This document shows, piece after piece, positions 26,930 to 38,190 of a DNA stretch of 46,921 nt (position 1 is its first letter; the number at the start of each line of letters is the position of its first letter). The notes below the pieces were generated by a model, which saw only the letters and a program-made list of their open reading frames with translations, searched no databases and had not been told where the DNA came from. Made by a program: the position numbers and the translations under genes. This stretch comes from an uncultured Clostridia bacterium (lineage in GTDB: Bacteria; Bacillota; Clostridia; Christensenellales; Borkfalkiaceae): the NCBI GenBank assembly GCA_947624445.1, contig CANQKF010000012.1, positions 1 through 46,921 of the forward strand, written 5' to 3'.

Positions 26930-27685
26930 ATGATATCGCCTATGGAAGGAAGATATCTTTCTGCCGCGGAAGCGGCGGAATACGGGGAATTCAAGCGCAC
27001 CCGCAGGGAGGCGGAGATCTCGGTCGCCCTGCACAAGCTCATCGTCGACGCCGCGCAGCGCGAATTCGACCGCTACAGGATCAAGGCGGCGTGCGAGCAC
27101 GCGAAGAAGCTCGCGGCATACGGCGTGTTCACGTCGCCCGTCGGGATCGCGGCGGCGAAGCGGCACCTTGCGGGGAGCGAAACGTACATCTGCTGCCGCA
27201 TCGGGGGGACGGGGGAGACCCTCCTGCCCGTCAAGAAGTACGAGGCGAAGAAGGCGATCGCGCAGGGAGCGAAGGAGCTTCGGCTGGTGCTCTGCTATTC
27301 CGCGCTCAAGAGCGGGAACGCCGCCTATCTGAAGCGGGAGGTGAAAAAGCTCCGCCGCGCCGCAAGGAAGCAGCAGCTCGTCGTCTCCCTCGAGGACCAC
27401 ACGCTTACCGAGGAGGACATCGCGCTCGGCACCCGCGCCGCCGTCGAGGGCGGGGCAAACGCCGTCTGCGTGCTCGGGGAGCTCCCGCTCGTGCTGCGCG
27501 CCCTGCGCGTCTCGGGCGGAAAACTGCGGGTGGACGCCTCGGGCGTCGAGAACGCCGAACAGCTCGAGGAGCTCCTGCGGGCGGGCGCTTCGCTCGTGCA
27601 GACGGGCGAGCCCGGGCGGATCGCCGAGGAGATGTATGAAAAGGCGCGGGAACGCACCCGCGCGACCGACGAAGAGACGACCTGA
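26930..27685 (+). CDS. DeoC-family protein lacking catalytic residues
   Basis: The 251-residue protein aligns by eye over its length with deoxyribose-phosphate aldolase. The segment around YSALKSGN matches PYRALMAGN of E. coli DeoC. The strand that carries Asp102 there reads LRLVL here, the Schiff-base Lys167 site reads AVCVLGE, and the Lys201 site reads VDASG. All three catalytic residues are therefore replaced (by Arg, Cys and Asp). A normal aldolase reaction is unlikely; a binding or regulatory role is inferred. The start at 26930 has AAGGGGAAGA ten bases before it; an ATG at 26942 is the alternative. Confidence 0.75.
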   Translation: MISPMEGRYLSAAEAAEYGEFKRTRREAEISVALHKLIVDAAQREFDRYRIKAACEHAKKLAAYGVFTSPVGIAAAKRHLAGSETYICCRIGGTGETLLPVKKYEAKKAIAQGAKELRLVLCYSALKSGNAAYLKREVKKLRRAARKQQLVVSLEDHTLTEEDIALGTRAAVEGGANAVCVLGELPLVLRALRVSGGKLRVDASGVENAEQLEELLRAGASLVQTGEPGRIAEEMYEKARERTRATDEETT

Positions 27686-27691
27686 CCCGCG

Positions 27692-27718
27692 GCGCCGCAT
27701 ATCGCGGCGCTCTTTTTT
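27692..27718 (+). terminator. terminator of the DeoC-like gene
   Basis: GCGCCGC, short loop, GCGGCGC, then TCTTTTTT, seven bases after the stop. Confidence 0.88.
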
Positions 27719-27807
27719 GCATTCGGCGGTGCGGTGCGAATTTGCGCCGATCCGCCAAACTTTTCGCGTGCGCGCACGACAATTTCTCAAAATCCCGCCA
27801 AATCGCT

Positions 27808-27836
27808 TTGACATTTGCGAAAAATTATTGTAAAAT
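27808..27836 (+). promoter_or_regulatory. promoter of secA
   Basis: TTGACA (27808-27813), 17 bases, TAAAAT (27831-27836). Leader of about 50 bases. Confidence 0.85.
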
Positions 27837-27892
27837 AATCGGGTATCATAGCCGTGCGCCCAGAGACGCGCGGAAACGGAGCAATTTTTCGC

Positions 27893-30877
<2,985 letters not shown>

Positions 30878-30913
30878 TCTTCCGCAGAAGCGCTCCAATC
30901 TTTCCAAACGAAT

Positions 30914-32011
30914 ATGTTCAAAGCAGACGATTACAGACTCAAGATCAAGGCGCTCGAGGAGACCCTCGCCGAGGCGAAGTACGCCCTCGATATCGACAAC
31001 CGCGCCGAACAACTGAAAAAATTGCGCGCCGAGCAGGAACTCCCCGAGGTCTGGCAGGACCTCGAGCGCTCCAAGAAGATCGGCAGGGAGATATCCTCTA
31101 TTGAAGGCAAGGTCGCCTCTTACAGCGCGGGCAGAAAGGCGCTCGACGACGCGAACGAGATCATCGACCTCATCGAAGAGACCGAAGAGGAGGACCTCGT
31201 GCCCGAGCTCGACAAGATGCTCTCGACCGCTGAAAAGGACATCGAGGAGATGCGCATCCGCGCCCTTCTGCGCGGCAAATACGACAGCGCCAACGCCCTG
31301 CTCTCCATCCATGCGGGCGCGGGCGGCACCGAGGCGTGCGATTGGGTCTCCATGCTCTACCGCATGTATTGCCGCTATGCCGAGCAAAACGGCTACAAAG
31401 TCACCGAGATCGACCGTCTCGCAGGCGACGCCGCGGGGCTCAAATCGGTGGACTTCAAGGTGGAGGGGGAGAACGCCTACGGCTACCTGAAGGCCGAGAT
31501 CGGCGTCCACCGCCTCGTCCGCATCTCGCCCTTCGACGCCAACAAGCGCCGCCAGACGTCGTTCGCCTCTCTCGAGGTCATGCCCGAGGTCGACGACGAC
31601 GCCGAGATCGAGATCAAGGATGAAGATATCCGCATCGACGTCTACCGCAGTTCGGGCGCTGGCGGGCAGAAGGTCAACAAGACGGAGACGGCCATCCGCA
31701 TCACCCACTTCCCGACGGGCATCGTCGTCACCTGCCAGAACGAGCGCAGCCAGCTCCAGAACAAGGAGATGGCGTTCAAGTATCTCCGCTCCAAGCTGCT
31801 CGAAAAGCAGATCGAGGAGCGCATGGCGGCGGAGGCGGCCCTGAAGGGCGAGACCAAGAAGATCGAATGGGGCTCGCAGATCCGCTCCTATGTGTTCTGC
31901 CCCTATACCCTCGTCAAGGACCACCGCACGGGCTACGAAGTGGGGGACGTGCAGTCCGTCATGGACGGCAACATCCAGGGGTTCATCATCGACTACCTCA
32001 AAAAATCCTGA
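30914..32011 (+). CDS. prfB: peptide chain release factor 2, no frameshift site
   Basis: RF2 ends translation at UGA and UAA. The 365-residue protein has the stop-codon recognition motif SPF in LVRISPFDANKRRQ and the GGQ motif in SSGAGGQKVNKTE. In most bacteria prfB needs a programmed +1 frameshift at an in-frame TGA near codon 25. Here the frame is open from ATG to end, with no such TGA in the region of KYALDIDNRAEQ. No ribosome site is evident before the ATG. Confidence 0.95.
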   Translation: MFKADDYRLKIKALEETLAEAKYALDIDNRAEQLKKLRAEQELPEVWQDLERSKKIGREISSIEGKVASYSAGRKALDDANEIIDLIEETEEEDLVPELDKMLSTAEKDIEEMRIRALLRGKYDSANALLSIHAGAGGTEACDWVSMLYRMYCRYAEQNGYKVTEIDRLAGDAAGLKSVDFKVEGENAYGYLKAEIGVHRLVRISPFDANKRRQTSFASLEVMPEVDDDAEIEIKDEDIRIDVYRSSGAGGQKVNKTETAIRITHFPTGIVVTCQNERSQLQNKEMAFKYLRSKLLEKQIEERMAAEAALKGETKKIEWGSQIRSYVFCPYTLVKDHRTGYEVGDVQSVMDGNIQGFIIDYLKKS

Positions 32012-32014
32012 TAG

Positions 32015-32059
32015 GCTCTGCCCCAAGGGGGCGCAGAGCGCCGCAGGGAGCCGCTCCCT
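32015..32059 (+). promoter_or_regulatory. two hairpins between prfB and tsaD
   Basis: GCTCTGC/GCAGAGC (32015-32021, 32033-32039) and AGGGAG/CTCCCT (32045-32050, 32054-32059). No T run follows, so they are more likely RNA processing or stability elements than terminators. Confidence 0.4.
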
Positions 32060-32083
32060 CGCGCCGCAAAATTCTTTACGTTC

Positions 32084-33094
32084 ATGGAACCTCTCATTCT
32101 CGGCATTGAATCTTCATGCGACGAAACTGCTGCCGCGGTCATCCGCGGCAGAACGCTTTTATCCGACGAGATCGTCTCCTCGGCGCAGGTGCAGGCGCAG
32201 TACGGCGGCGTCGTGCCCGAGATCGCCTCGCGCGCCCATACCGACGCGGTGGACGAAGTCGTCGCCCGTGCGCTCCGCGCCGCGGGCGTGGAGAAGGAGG
32301 CGCTCTCCGCCGTCGCCGTCACCTACGGGGCGGGGCTCTTGGGCGCGCTGCTCGTCGGGCTCTCCTTCGCGAAGGGCTTTGCCTACGGGCTCGGGATCCC
32401 GCTCATCGGCGTCAACCACATCCGCGGGCACCTCGCGGCGGCCTACCTCGAGGACGAAACGCTCGCGCCGCCCTTCATCACCCTGCTTGCGAGCGGCGGG
32501 CACACCGCGATCCTCTACACCAAGTCGGCGACCGAATTCGAGGTCCTCGGCGGCACGCGGGACGACGCGGCAGGCGAGGCATTCGATAAGGTCGCGCGCG
32601 TGCTCGGATTGCCCTATCCGGGCGGGCCGCACGTCGAAGCGCTCGCAAAGACGGGGAAGAATGTCATTCCCATGCCCAAGATGCTCAAGGGCGCGGGCGG
32701 CTACGATTTCTCGTACAGCGGGCTCAAAACGCACATCATCAACTATGTGCACACGATGGCGCAGAAGGGGGAGACGTATTCCCGCGCCGATCTCGCGGCG
32801 TCCTTCCAGAGCGCCGCGCTCGATATCCTCGCCGAAAAGGCGGTCGAGGCGGCGTTGGAGCGGGGGGTGACCACCGTGACCGCGGGCGGCGGCGTCGTCG
32901 CCAACGGCTATCTGCGGGATGCGCTCATGCGCATGTGCGCAGCGCACGGGATCAAACTCGTGCTTCCCGCGCGCAAGCACTGCACGGACAACGCCGCCAT
33001 GATCGCCGCAGAGGGGCTCTTGCAGTTTGAGGCGAAGCGCTTTTCCCCGCTCTCCATCAACGCCGAACCCTCCATCCCCCTCCGCCGCGGATAA
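32084..33094 (+). CDS. tsaD: tRNA N6-adenosine threonylcarbamoyltransferase
   Basis: TsaD makes t6A37 in tRNAs that read ANN codons, with TsaB and TsaE, which are not in the window. The 336-residue protein has ILGIESSCDETAAAV, the metal-binding histidines in VNHIRGHLAAAY, LLASGGHTAIL, and the C-terminal AGGGVVANGYLRD and CTDNAAMIA. Usual length. No clear ribosome site precedes the ATG. It probably shares the secA-prfB transcript. Confidence 0.97.
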   Translation: MEPLILGIESSCDETAAAVIRGRTLLSDEIVSSAQVQAQYGGVVPEIASRAHTDAVDEVVARALRAAGVEKEALSAVAVTYGAGLLGALLVGLSFAKGFAYGLGIPLIGVNHIRGHLAAAYLEDETLAPPFITLLASGGHTAILYTKSATEFEVLGGTRDDAAGEAFDKVARVLGLPYPGGPHVEALAKTGKNVIPMPKMLKGAGGYDFSYSGLKTHIINYVHTMAQKGETYSRADLAASFQSAALDILAEKAVEAALERGVTTVTAGGGVVANGYLRDALMRMCAAHGIKLVLPARKHCTDNAAMIAAEGLLQFEAKRFSPLSINAEPSIPLRRG

Positions 33095-33112
33095 CGGATT
33101 TTCCATCGGCCG

Positions 33113-33141
33113 TTGACATCGCGCAAAAAATCTGTTAGAAT
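33113..33141 (+). promoter_or_regulatory. promoter of the RyR-Rossmann membrane protein gene
   Basis: TTGACA (33113-33118), 17 bases, TAGAAT (33136-33141). A GGGAGGAA ribosome site lies just before the ATG at 33209. Confidence 0.82.
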
Positions 33142-33208
33142 CGATGGGAAGAAACTTGTAAAAATAACGGATCCAAAGATCCGATCGACGTTTTACACGG
33201 GAGGAAGT

Positions 33209-35245
33209 ATGAAAATCTACGAGGCATGTATCCTTGCAATGGCGATCTCGCTCACGCTCCTTGCCGCCTTCGCCGTGCTCGGCGCCGTCGTCCACAGGTG
33301 GCGGCTCGGAAAGCTCAAAGAGGGCAAGCGGGTCTCCCGCGCGCTCATTTCCTTCTATCTCATGGTGGTGGGATTCTTTCTCTCCGCCGTCATCGTCTAC
33401 TTCCCCGTGTATTACTACGGGATGCTTGCGGCCCAGAGCGGATTCGTGCGGTTTTTGAATTCCGTCTTGCTCGGCATGCAAAACGTCCTGCGCCTCTTCA
33501 CCCTCAACGGCGAGTTCGACAACGTGATGCAGTTCATCGAGGCCAACTTTGCGGAGGCCGCGGGAGCGGGCGTCGCCTATTCGGTGTATATGTCCCTCAT
33601 CATGGTCGCGGCCCCCGCGCTCACCGCAGGCTTCCTCATCTCCTTCTTCCGTGAGATCTCTTCGTATATCAAATATCTCTTCTATCCCAATGCCGACCTC
33701 TACATTCTCTCCGAGCTCAACGAAATGTCGATCGCGCTCGCCGAGGATATCGCGACTTCCCGCAAGAAGGGGGAGCGCCGCCGTCTCATCGTCTTTACAG
33801 ACGTTTTCTCCAAGGGAGACGAGGAGGACTACGAGCTCATCTCCCGCGCCAAGGGCATCGGCGCGATCTGCCTCCGGAAGGACATCACCGAGCTCTGGCT
33901 CAAACCCCTCCGCGGCAAGGTTTTCCGCAAGTTTTACTTTATCGGCGTGGACCACGACGAAAATCTGCAGCAGGGGCTCACGCTCATCCGCAGGTTCCGC
34001 GGCGGCCGTTACGACAACACGAACACCGAGCTCTACATCTTCTCCGATAACTCCGAGAGCGAGACGCTCCTGAACTCCGCCTTCGAACCCTACGAAAAGA
34101 TCGAGGAGTCCCGCAGAGACCGCACGCCGATCGTTTCGAACCCCGCTTCGGAGAAATATACCATCGAAGAACTTCTGCGTGTCCCCTCGAAGGGGATGAA
34201 GGTGCGCCGCATCAGCGAAAACCGCAATCTCGTCTTGAGCACTTTGCAGGATAGCACATGGCTGTTCACGAGGGCGGATCAAACGGACAAGCATATCAAG
34301 GTCGCGCTGGTCGGCCTCGGCGGCTACGGGACCGAACTTTTGAAGGCGCTCTGCTGGTATACCCAGATGCCGGGCTATTCCGTCGAGATCCACATCTACG
34401 ACGCGGCGAAGGAGACGAAAGACCGCATAAGCTCCATTGCCCCCGAACTCATCGCGCGCTCGGGCGTCGCGGAAGAAGGGGAGTGTTTTTACGATATCCG
34501 ATTCCATTGTCCCGTCGACGTCACGGGCATGAGCTTCTATGAAACGTTCCGGGAGGACGACAAGGGGCTCACGGCAGTGTTCGTCACCCTCGGCGACGAC
34601 GAGCGCAACATCGAGGCCGCCATGCGCATCCGCATGCAGCTCGGCCGCGACCTTCCCAAGGAGGAGGTCCCGCCCGTATACGCCGTCGTCTACAGCACCA
34701 CCAAGACGGCCGTCACGGGCAAGGAACTCCGCGATATCCGCGGCGACGCCTACGGCATCACCTTCATCGGCGACTTAAAGACGCGCTACAGCCTCGCGAG
34801 CATCGAATGCGCCAAGCTCGAAGACCTTGCAAAACGGTGCCATCTCGAATATACGGCGAGCTACGCCACCAAGACGCCCAAGCCCGGGAAACTTCCTCCC
34901 GAGGATCGGGTCAGAAAGAGCATCTATCAGTTCGAACACTATGAATACTACCGCCGTTCCTCGATGGCGCAGGCCGTCTATCTCGAGACCTTCTACCGCC
35001 TCAACGTCTTGCACGGGAACGACCGCCTTCCCGACGAGGAGAACGAGCACAAGCGTTGGAACGCCTACATGCGCTCCGAGGGCTACATCTGCGGCGAGCG
35101 CGACGACATCTCCAAACGTCACTGCGATTTGAGGCCGTTTCCCGAACTCGGCGAATGGGAGCGGCAAAGAGACGACACGCGCGAAATGTATATGATGATC
35201 AAGGAAAAGCTGGAAGCGCAACCCAAGACGGAGCCCGGGGCATGA
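33209..35245 (+). CDS. membrane protein with two Rossmann-like domains and a C-terminal RyR-like domain
   Basis: The 678-residue protein has three transmembrane helices (about residues 6-28, 44-68 and 121-147). A first nucleotide-binding-like domain starts near 163 with DLYILSELNEMSIALAEDI. A second has the Rossmann loop GLGGYG at 369-374, and a TrkA-N/RCK-like layout is likely. The C-terminus, about 613-670, carries EHKRW, SEGY, GERDD, KRH and DLRPFPEL, which follow the RyR domain pattern of ryanodine receptors and some bacterial proteins. The role is not known; a ligand-gated membrane sensor or channel is an inference. It has its own promoter and its own terminator. Confidence 0.75.
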   Translation: MKIYEACILAMAISLTLLAAFAVLGAVVHRWRLGKLKEGKRVSRALISFYLMVVGFFLSAVIVYFPVYYYGMLAAQSGFVRFLNSVLLGMQNVLRLFTLNGEFDNVMQFIEANFAEAAGAGVAYSVYMSLIMVAAPALTAGFLISFFREISSYIKYLFYPNADLYILSELNEMSIALAEDIATSRKKGERRRLIVFTDVFSKGDEEDYELISRAKGIGAICLRKDITELWLKPLRGKVFRKFYFIGVDHDENLQQGLTLIRRFRGGRYDNTNTELYIFSDNSESETLLNSAFEPYEKIEESRRDRTPIVSNPASEKYTIEELLRVPSKGMKVRRISENRNLVLSTLQDSTWLFTRADQTDKHIKVALVGLGGYGTELLKALCWYTQMPGYSVEIHIYDAAKETKDRISSIAPELIARSGVAEEGECFYDIRFHCPVDVTGMSFYETFREDDKGLTAVFVTLGDDERNIEAAMRIRMQLGRDLPKEEVPPVYAVVYSTTKTAVTGKELRDIRGDAYGITFIGDLKTRYSLASIECAKLEDLAKRCHLEYTASYATKTPKPGKLPPEDRVRKSIYQFEHYEYYRRSSMAQAVYLETFYRLNVLHGNDRLPDEENEHKRWNAYMRSEGYICGERDDISKRHCDLRPFPELGEWERQRDDTREMYMMIKEKLEAQPKTEPGA

Positions 35246-35318
35246 CTTCCGTCCCCGCGCCGAACGCCTGATCCGCGCCGCAAAAAAAAAGAAGCGCGCT
35301 TCCCGCCGCATACTTCCC

Positions 35319-35352
35319 GCCCGAATGCAAAAACTGCGTTCGGGCTGTTTTT
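35319..35352 (+). terminator. strong terminator ending exactly at the spoVAD start
   Basis: An 11-bp stem with one G-T pair (35319-35329 and 35335-35345), a five-base loop and TGTTTTT. The next base is the A of the spoVAD start codon. It presumably ends the upstream gene, and may also mask spoVAD translation. Confidence 0.88.
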
Positions 35353-36345
35353 ATGGGAAACCAAACGATTTACTTCAAACAGAGGCCGCGCATCGTGGCG
35401 ACGAGCACGGTCGCGGGCACAAAGGAATGCGAGGGCGTCATCGGGCGGTACGTCGAGACGGCGCTCTCCGACGACATGTACGGCGAGAGCACCTTCGAGA
35501 AGGCCGAATGCAAGATGCTCTCTAAGGTCATCGACGGCGCGATCTCGAATGCGGGCTACAAGCGCGAAGAGGTGGATATGATCGTCTCGGGCGATCTGCT
35601 CAACCAGATCATCTCGGCGAGCTTTGCCGCGCGCGATTTCTCGGTGCCCTTTTTGGGGGTGTACGGCGCCTGTTCGACGATGGCGGAATCCATCGCGGTC
35701 GCGGCGGCGTTCGTCGACGGAGGCTATTGCCGCCGCGCGGTCGCCGCAACGGGCAGTCACTTCGCCTCCGCCGAGCGGCAGTACCGCTATCCTCTGGAGC
35801 TCGGCACGACCCGTCCTCCGCAGGCGCAGTGGACGGTGACGGGCGCGGGCGGGGCGCTCATCGACCGCACGGGCGACGGCGTGAAGATTGCCTCTGCGAC
35901 CCTCGGGAAAGTCGTGGATTTCGGCGTGACCGACGTCAACAACATGGGCGCCGCCATGGCGCCCGCGGCGTGCGATACCATCCTCGCCCACTTCCGCAAC
36001 ACGGGGGAGGAGGCCGAGCAGTACGATCTCATCGTCACGGGCGATCTCGGCGCCCTCGGCAGCCGCATCCTCAAGGACCTCACGTGGGAAAAGGGGTTGG
36101 ATATCTCCAAAAACCACGTCGATTGCGGCGAGATCATCTACAACGTCATCGAGGACGAATTCCAAGGGGGCAGCGGGGCGGGCTGTTCGGCCGTCGTGCT
36201 CAACTCCTATTTCTGGACCAAACTCATGAGCGGATCCCTCCGCCGCATCCTCTTCGTGGCGACGGGCGCGCTGCTCTCCACGGTCTCCTCGGGGCAGGGG
36301 GAGAGCATCCCCTGCATCGCCCACGCCGTCACGCTCGAACGGTAA
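35353..36345 (+). CDS. spoVAD: stage V sporulation protein AD
   Basis: SpoVAD binds dipicolinic acid for uptake into the forespore. The 330-residue protein has the thiolase/FabH-like fold, with GDLLNQIISASFAARD, FLGVYGACSTMAES, ATGSHFASAERQYRYP, NNMGAAMAPAA and CIAHAVTLER, all close to the Bacillus protein. The start MGNQTIYF lines up with the Bacillus N-terminus, yet no ribosome site is possible because a terminator stem and T run touch the ATG. spoVAE follows after 14 bases. Confidence 0.96.
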   Translation: MGNQTIYFKQRPRIVATSTVAGTKECEGVIGRYVETALSDDMYGESTFEKAECKMLSKVIDGAISNAGYKREEVDMIVSGDLLNQIISASFAARDFSVPFLGVYGACSTMAESIAVAAAFVDGGYCRRAVAATGSHFASAERQYRYPLELGTTRPPQAQWTVTGAGGALIDRTGDGVKIASATLGKVVDFGVTDVNNMGAAMAPAACDTILAHFRNTGEEAEQYDLIVTGDLGALGSRILKDLTWEKGLDISKNHVDCGEIIYNVIEDEFQGGSGAGCSAVVLNSYFWTKLMSGSLRRILFVATGALLSTVSSGQGESIPCIAHAVTLER

Positions 36346-36359
36346 AAGTGGGGGTACAT

Positions 36360-36737
36360 ATGGAATTTATCGCGATCCTCTGGATGTTTGTGAAGGCGTT
36401 TGCGGTCGGCGGGCTCATCTGCATGATCGCGCAGATCGTCATCAATTTTACCGATCTCACCTCGGGGAAGATCCTCGTCATCTTCATGCTCGCGGGGATC
36501 GTGCTCACGGCCCTCGGGCTCTACCAGCCGCTCGTGGAATTCGCGGGCGCGGGCGCGACGGTGCCGATCTCGGGCTTCGGCTACCTGCTCGCCAACGGCG
36601 CCATGCGGGGCGCGCGGGAGGGGCTGTTTGCGGCGCTCACGGGCTCGCTCGCCGCGGCGAGCGCGGGCGTCTCGGCCGCCGTCGTCTTTTCCTTTCTCAT
36701 GGCGCTTCTCTTCAAGTCGCACACGAAATATAATTGA
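36360..36737 (+). CDS. spoVAE: stage V sporulation protein AE (SpoVAEb type)
   Basis: The 125-residue membrane protein belongs to the SpoVA channel that moves dipicolinic acid in sporulation and germination. AVGGLICMIAQIVINFTDLT, GLYQPLVEFAGAGATVPISGFG and ANGAMRGAREGLF match the family. Three to four hydrophobic helices are visible. The ribosome site is the unusual GGGGGTACAT. spoVAC, which normally precedes spoVAD, is not here. Confidence 0.94.
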   Translation: MEFIAILWMFVKAFAVGGLICMIAQIVINFTDLTSGKILVIFMLAGIVLTALGLYQPLVEFAGAGATVPISGFGYLLANGAMRGAREGLFAALTGSLAAASAGVSAAVVFSFLMALLFKSHTKYN

Positions 36738-36753
36738 GCCGCAAATCTTTCGG

Positions 36754-36784
36754 ACGGCGCCGCCTTTCCGCGCGGCGCCGTTTT
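36754..36784 (+). terminator. terminator of spoVAD-spoVAE
   Basis: A perfect 10-bp GC-rich stem (36754-36763, 36772-36781) and an eight-base loop, then TTTAT. Confidence 0.88.
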
Positions 36785-36876
36785 ATCGGGATTCACACAG
36801 TTTTCACAAAAATGAGAACAAACCGACACATTCATTCACTAAAATGAATCAAATTTGCCATTGGGGGAAGGAAAGA

Positions 36877-38055
36877 ATGAAGAAGTTTTGGCTTGCGGCG
36901 GTCGCGATCGCATGCGCGGCATGCCTTGCGGGGTGCGGAAGCGGGGAGCTGCGCGCCTCGGTCTCCTATCTCGCGGCGGAATCCGAAGTACACAGCACCA
37001 CCGCGGAGGTCGTAAAGGAAGTCGAAGATACGGTCGTGGAGATCAGCACCGAATCGGTGACGACCAACTTCGGCAGGCAATACATCGTCTCGGGCGCGGG
37101 CAGCGGCGTGCTCGTCGGCAGCGCGGAGGAGGACTATTTCATCGTGACGAACAACCACGTCATCGAGGGCGCGCGCGAGATCACCGTCCGCACGCACGCG
37201 GGAAAGACGTATTCCGCGTCGCTCGTCGCGACGGACGACGCCGCCGACATCGCCGTCGTCACGATCTCCTCGGCGGAAACGCTCAAACTCGCCGTCTGGG
37301 GGAAGAGCGACGCGCTGCAGATCGGCGAGACGGTGATCGCCATCGGCAATCCGCTCGGCAATTTGGGCGGCACGGTGACGCAGGGCATCCTCTCCGCGGC
37401 GGGCAGGCAGATCTCCGTCGGCGACTATACCATGACCCTTTTGCAGACGGACGCCGCCATCAATCCCGGCAATTCGGGCGGCACGGTGACGCAGGGCATC
37501 CTCTCCGCGGCGGGCAGGCAGATCTCCGTCGGCGACTATACCATGACCCTTTTGCAGACGGACGCCGCCATCAATCCCGGCAATTCGGGCGGCGGGCTCT
37601 TCAACATGCGCGGGCAGCTCATCGGCATCGTCAACGCCAAGACGAGCAAAGAGGGGATCGAGGGGCTGTGCTTCGCCATTCCCGCAGACAGCGCGCGCGC
37701 AAGCTACGAGGACCTTCTGACCTACGGTTACATCCGCGGGCGGGTGACGCTCGGGCTCACGCTCGCAGAGGGGACTCTCTCGGTGAACGGAACGCAGACC
37801 GTCGTCTACGTCTCCGCGCTCGGCGCGGACGCGGATGAGAATTTTGCGCTGTACGACCGCATTTTGCAGATCGGAACAAAGGAGATCGGTTCGGTGCTCG
37901 ACTACAACGACGCGCTCGCGGCGCTCCGCCCGGGGGATACCGTCTCCGTGAAGGTCCTGCGCGGCAGTCTCACGCAGGGCATGTTTTCAAGCGGCATCAC
38001 CTTCGCCGCGACGCCCACGGAGTTCACCGTCACCGCCCGCCAATACGGCGCCTGA
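36877..38055 (+). CDS. HtrA/DegP-like S1C serine protease lipoprotein with duplicated active-site segment
   Basis: The 392-residue protein has a lipoprotein signal (residues 3-20, lipobox LAGC), a trypsin-like domain and a C-terminal PDZ-like domain (from about 290). The catalytic triad reads H94 in VTNNHVIEG, D124 in DAADIAVV and S200 in PGNSGG. A perfect 37-residue repeat then follows, so GNSGG recurs with S237. Spacing H-D 30 and D-S 76 matches DegP for the first serine, but only the second copy leads into the normal GLFNMRGQLIGIVNAK. Function as a cell-surface quality-control protease is inferred and may be altered. The start follows GGGGGAAGGAAAG. Confidence 0.9.
   Translation: MKKFWLAAVAIACAACLAGCGSGELRASVSYLAAESEVHSTTAEVVKEVEDTVVEISTESVTTNFGRQYIVSGAGSGVLVGSAEEDYFIVTNNHVIEGAREITVRTHAGKTYSASLVATDDAADIAVVTISSAETLKLAVWGKSDALQIGETVIAIGNPLGNLGGTVTQGILSAAGRQISVGDYTMTLLQTDAAINPGNSGGTVTQGILSAAGRQISVGDYTMTLLQTDAAINPGNSGGGLFNMRGQLIGIVNAKTSKEGIEGLCFAIPADSARASYEDLLTYGYIRGRVTLGLTLAEGTLSVNGTQTVVYVSALGADADENFALYDRILQIGTKEIGSVLDYNDALAALRPGDTVSVKVLRGSLTQGMFSSGITFAATPTEFTVTARQYGA
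37365..37586 (+). repeat. exact 111-bp tandem duplication inside the HtrA-like gene
   Basis: 37365-37475 and 37476-37586 are identical at every base. The 7-mer GGGCGGC stands at the start of each copy and again right after the second (37587-37593), which points to slippage or recombination between the 7-mers of an ancestral single-copy gene. Confidence 0.97.
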
Positions 38056-38190
38056 TCGTTTCGCCGCACCGCACCTCGACGAGTTTCGCGTCGTGAAAGG
38101 AGATGTTCTTAAGGAAGCATAAGCCGTCGGCTACCGAAAGATCACGTGTTTGTGTTTTTGTAGTGTTGCGCATGATTTTTCTCTGTACAA

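Noticed and set aside
27854..27892. Upstream in-frame ATG of secA
   Set aside because: The extra 13 residues do not match SecA proteins, whose start MGLISFFK fits the later ATG.
35281..35318. Sigma-G promoter before spoVAD (CATACTT at 35309-35315)
   Set aside because: The -10-like box is fair but the region where the -35 should be is only a run of A; not strong enough to annotate.
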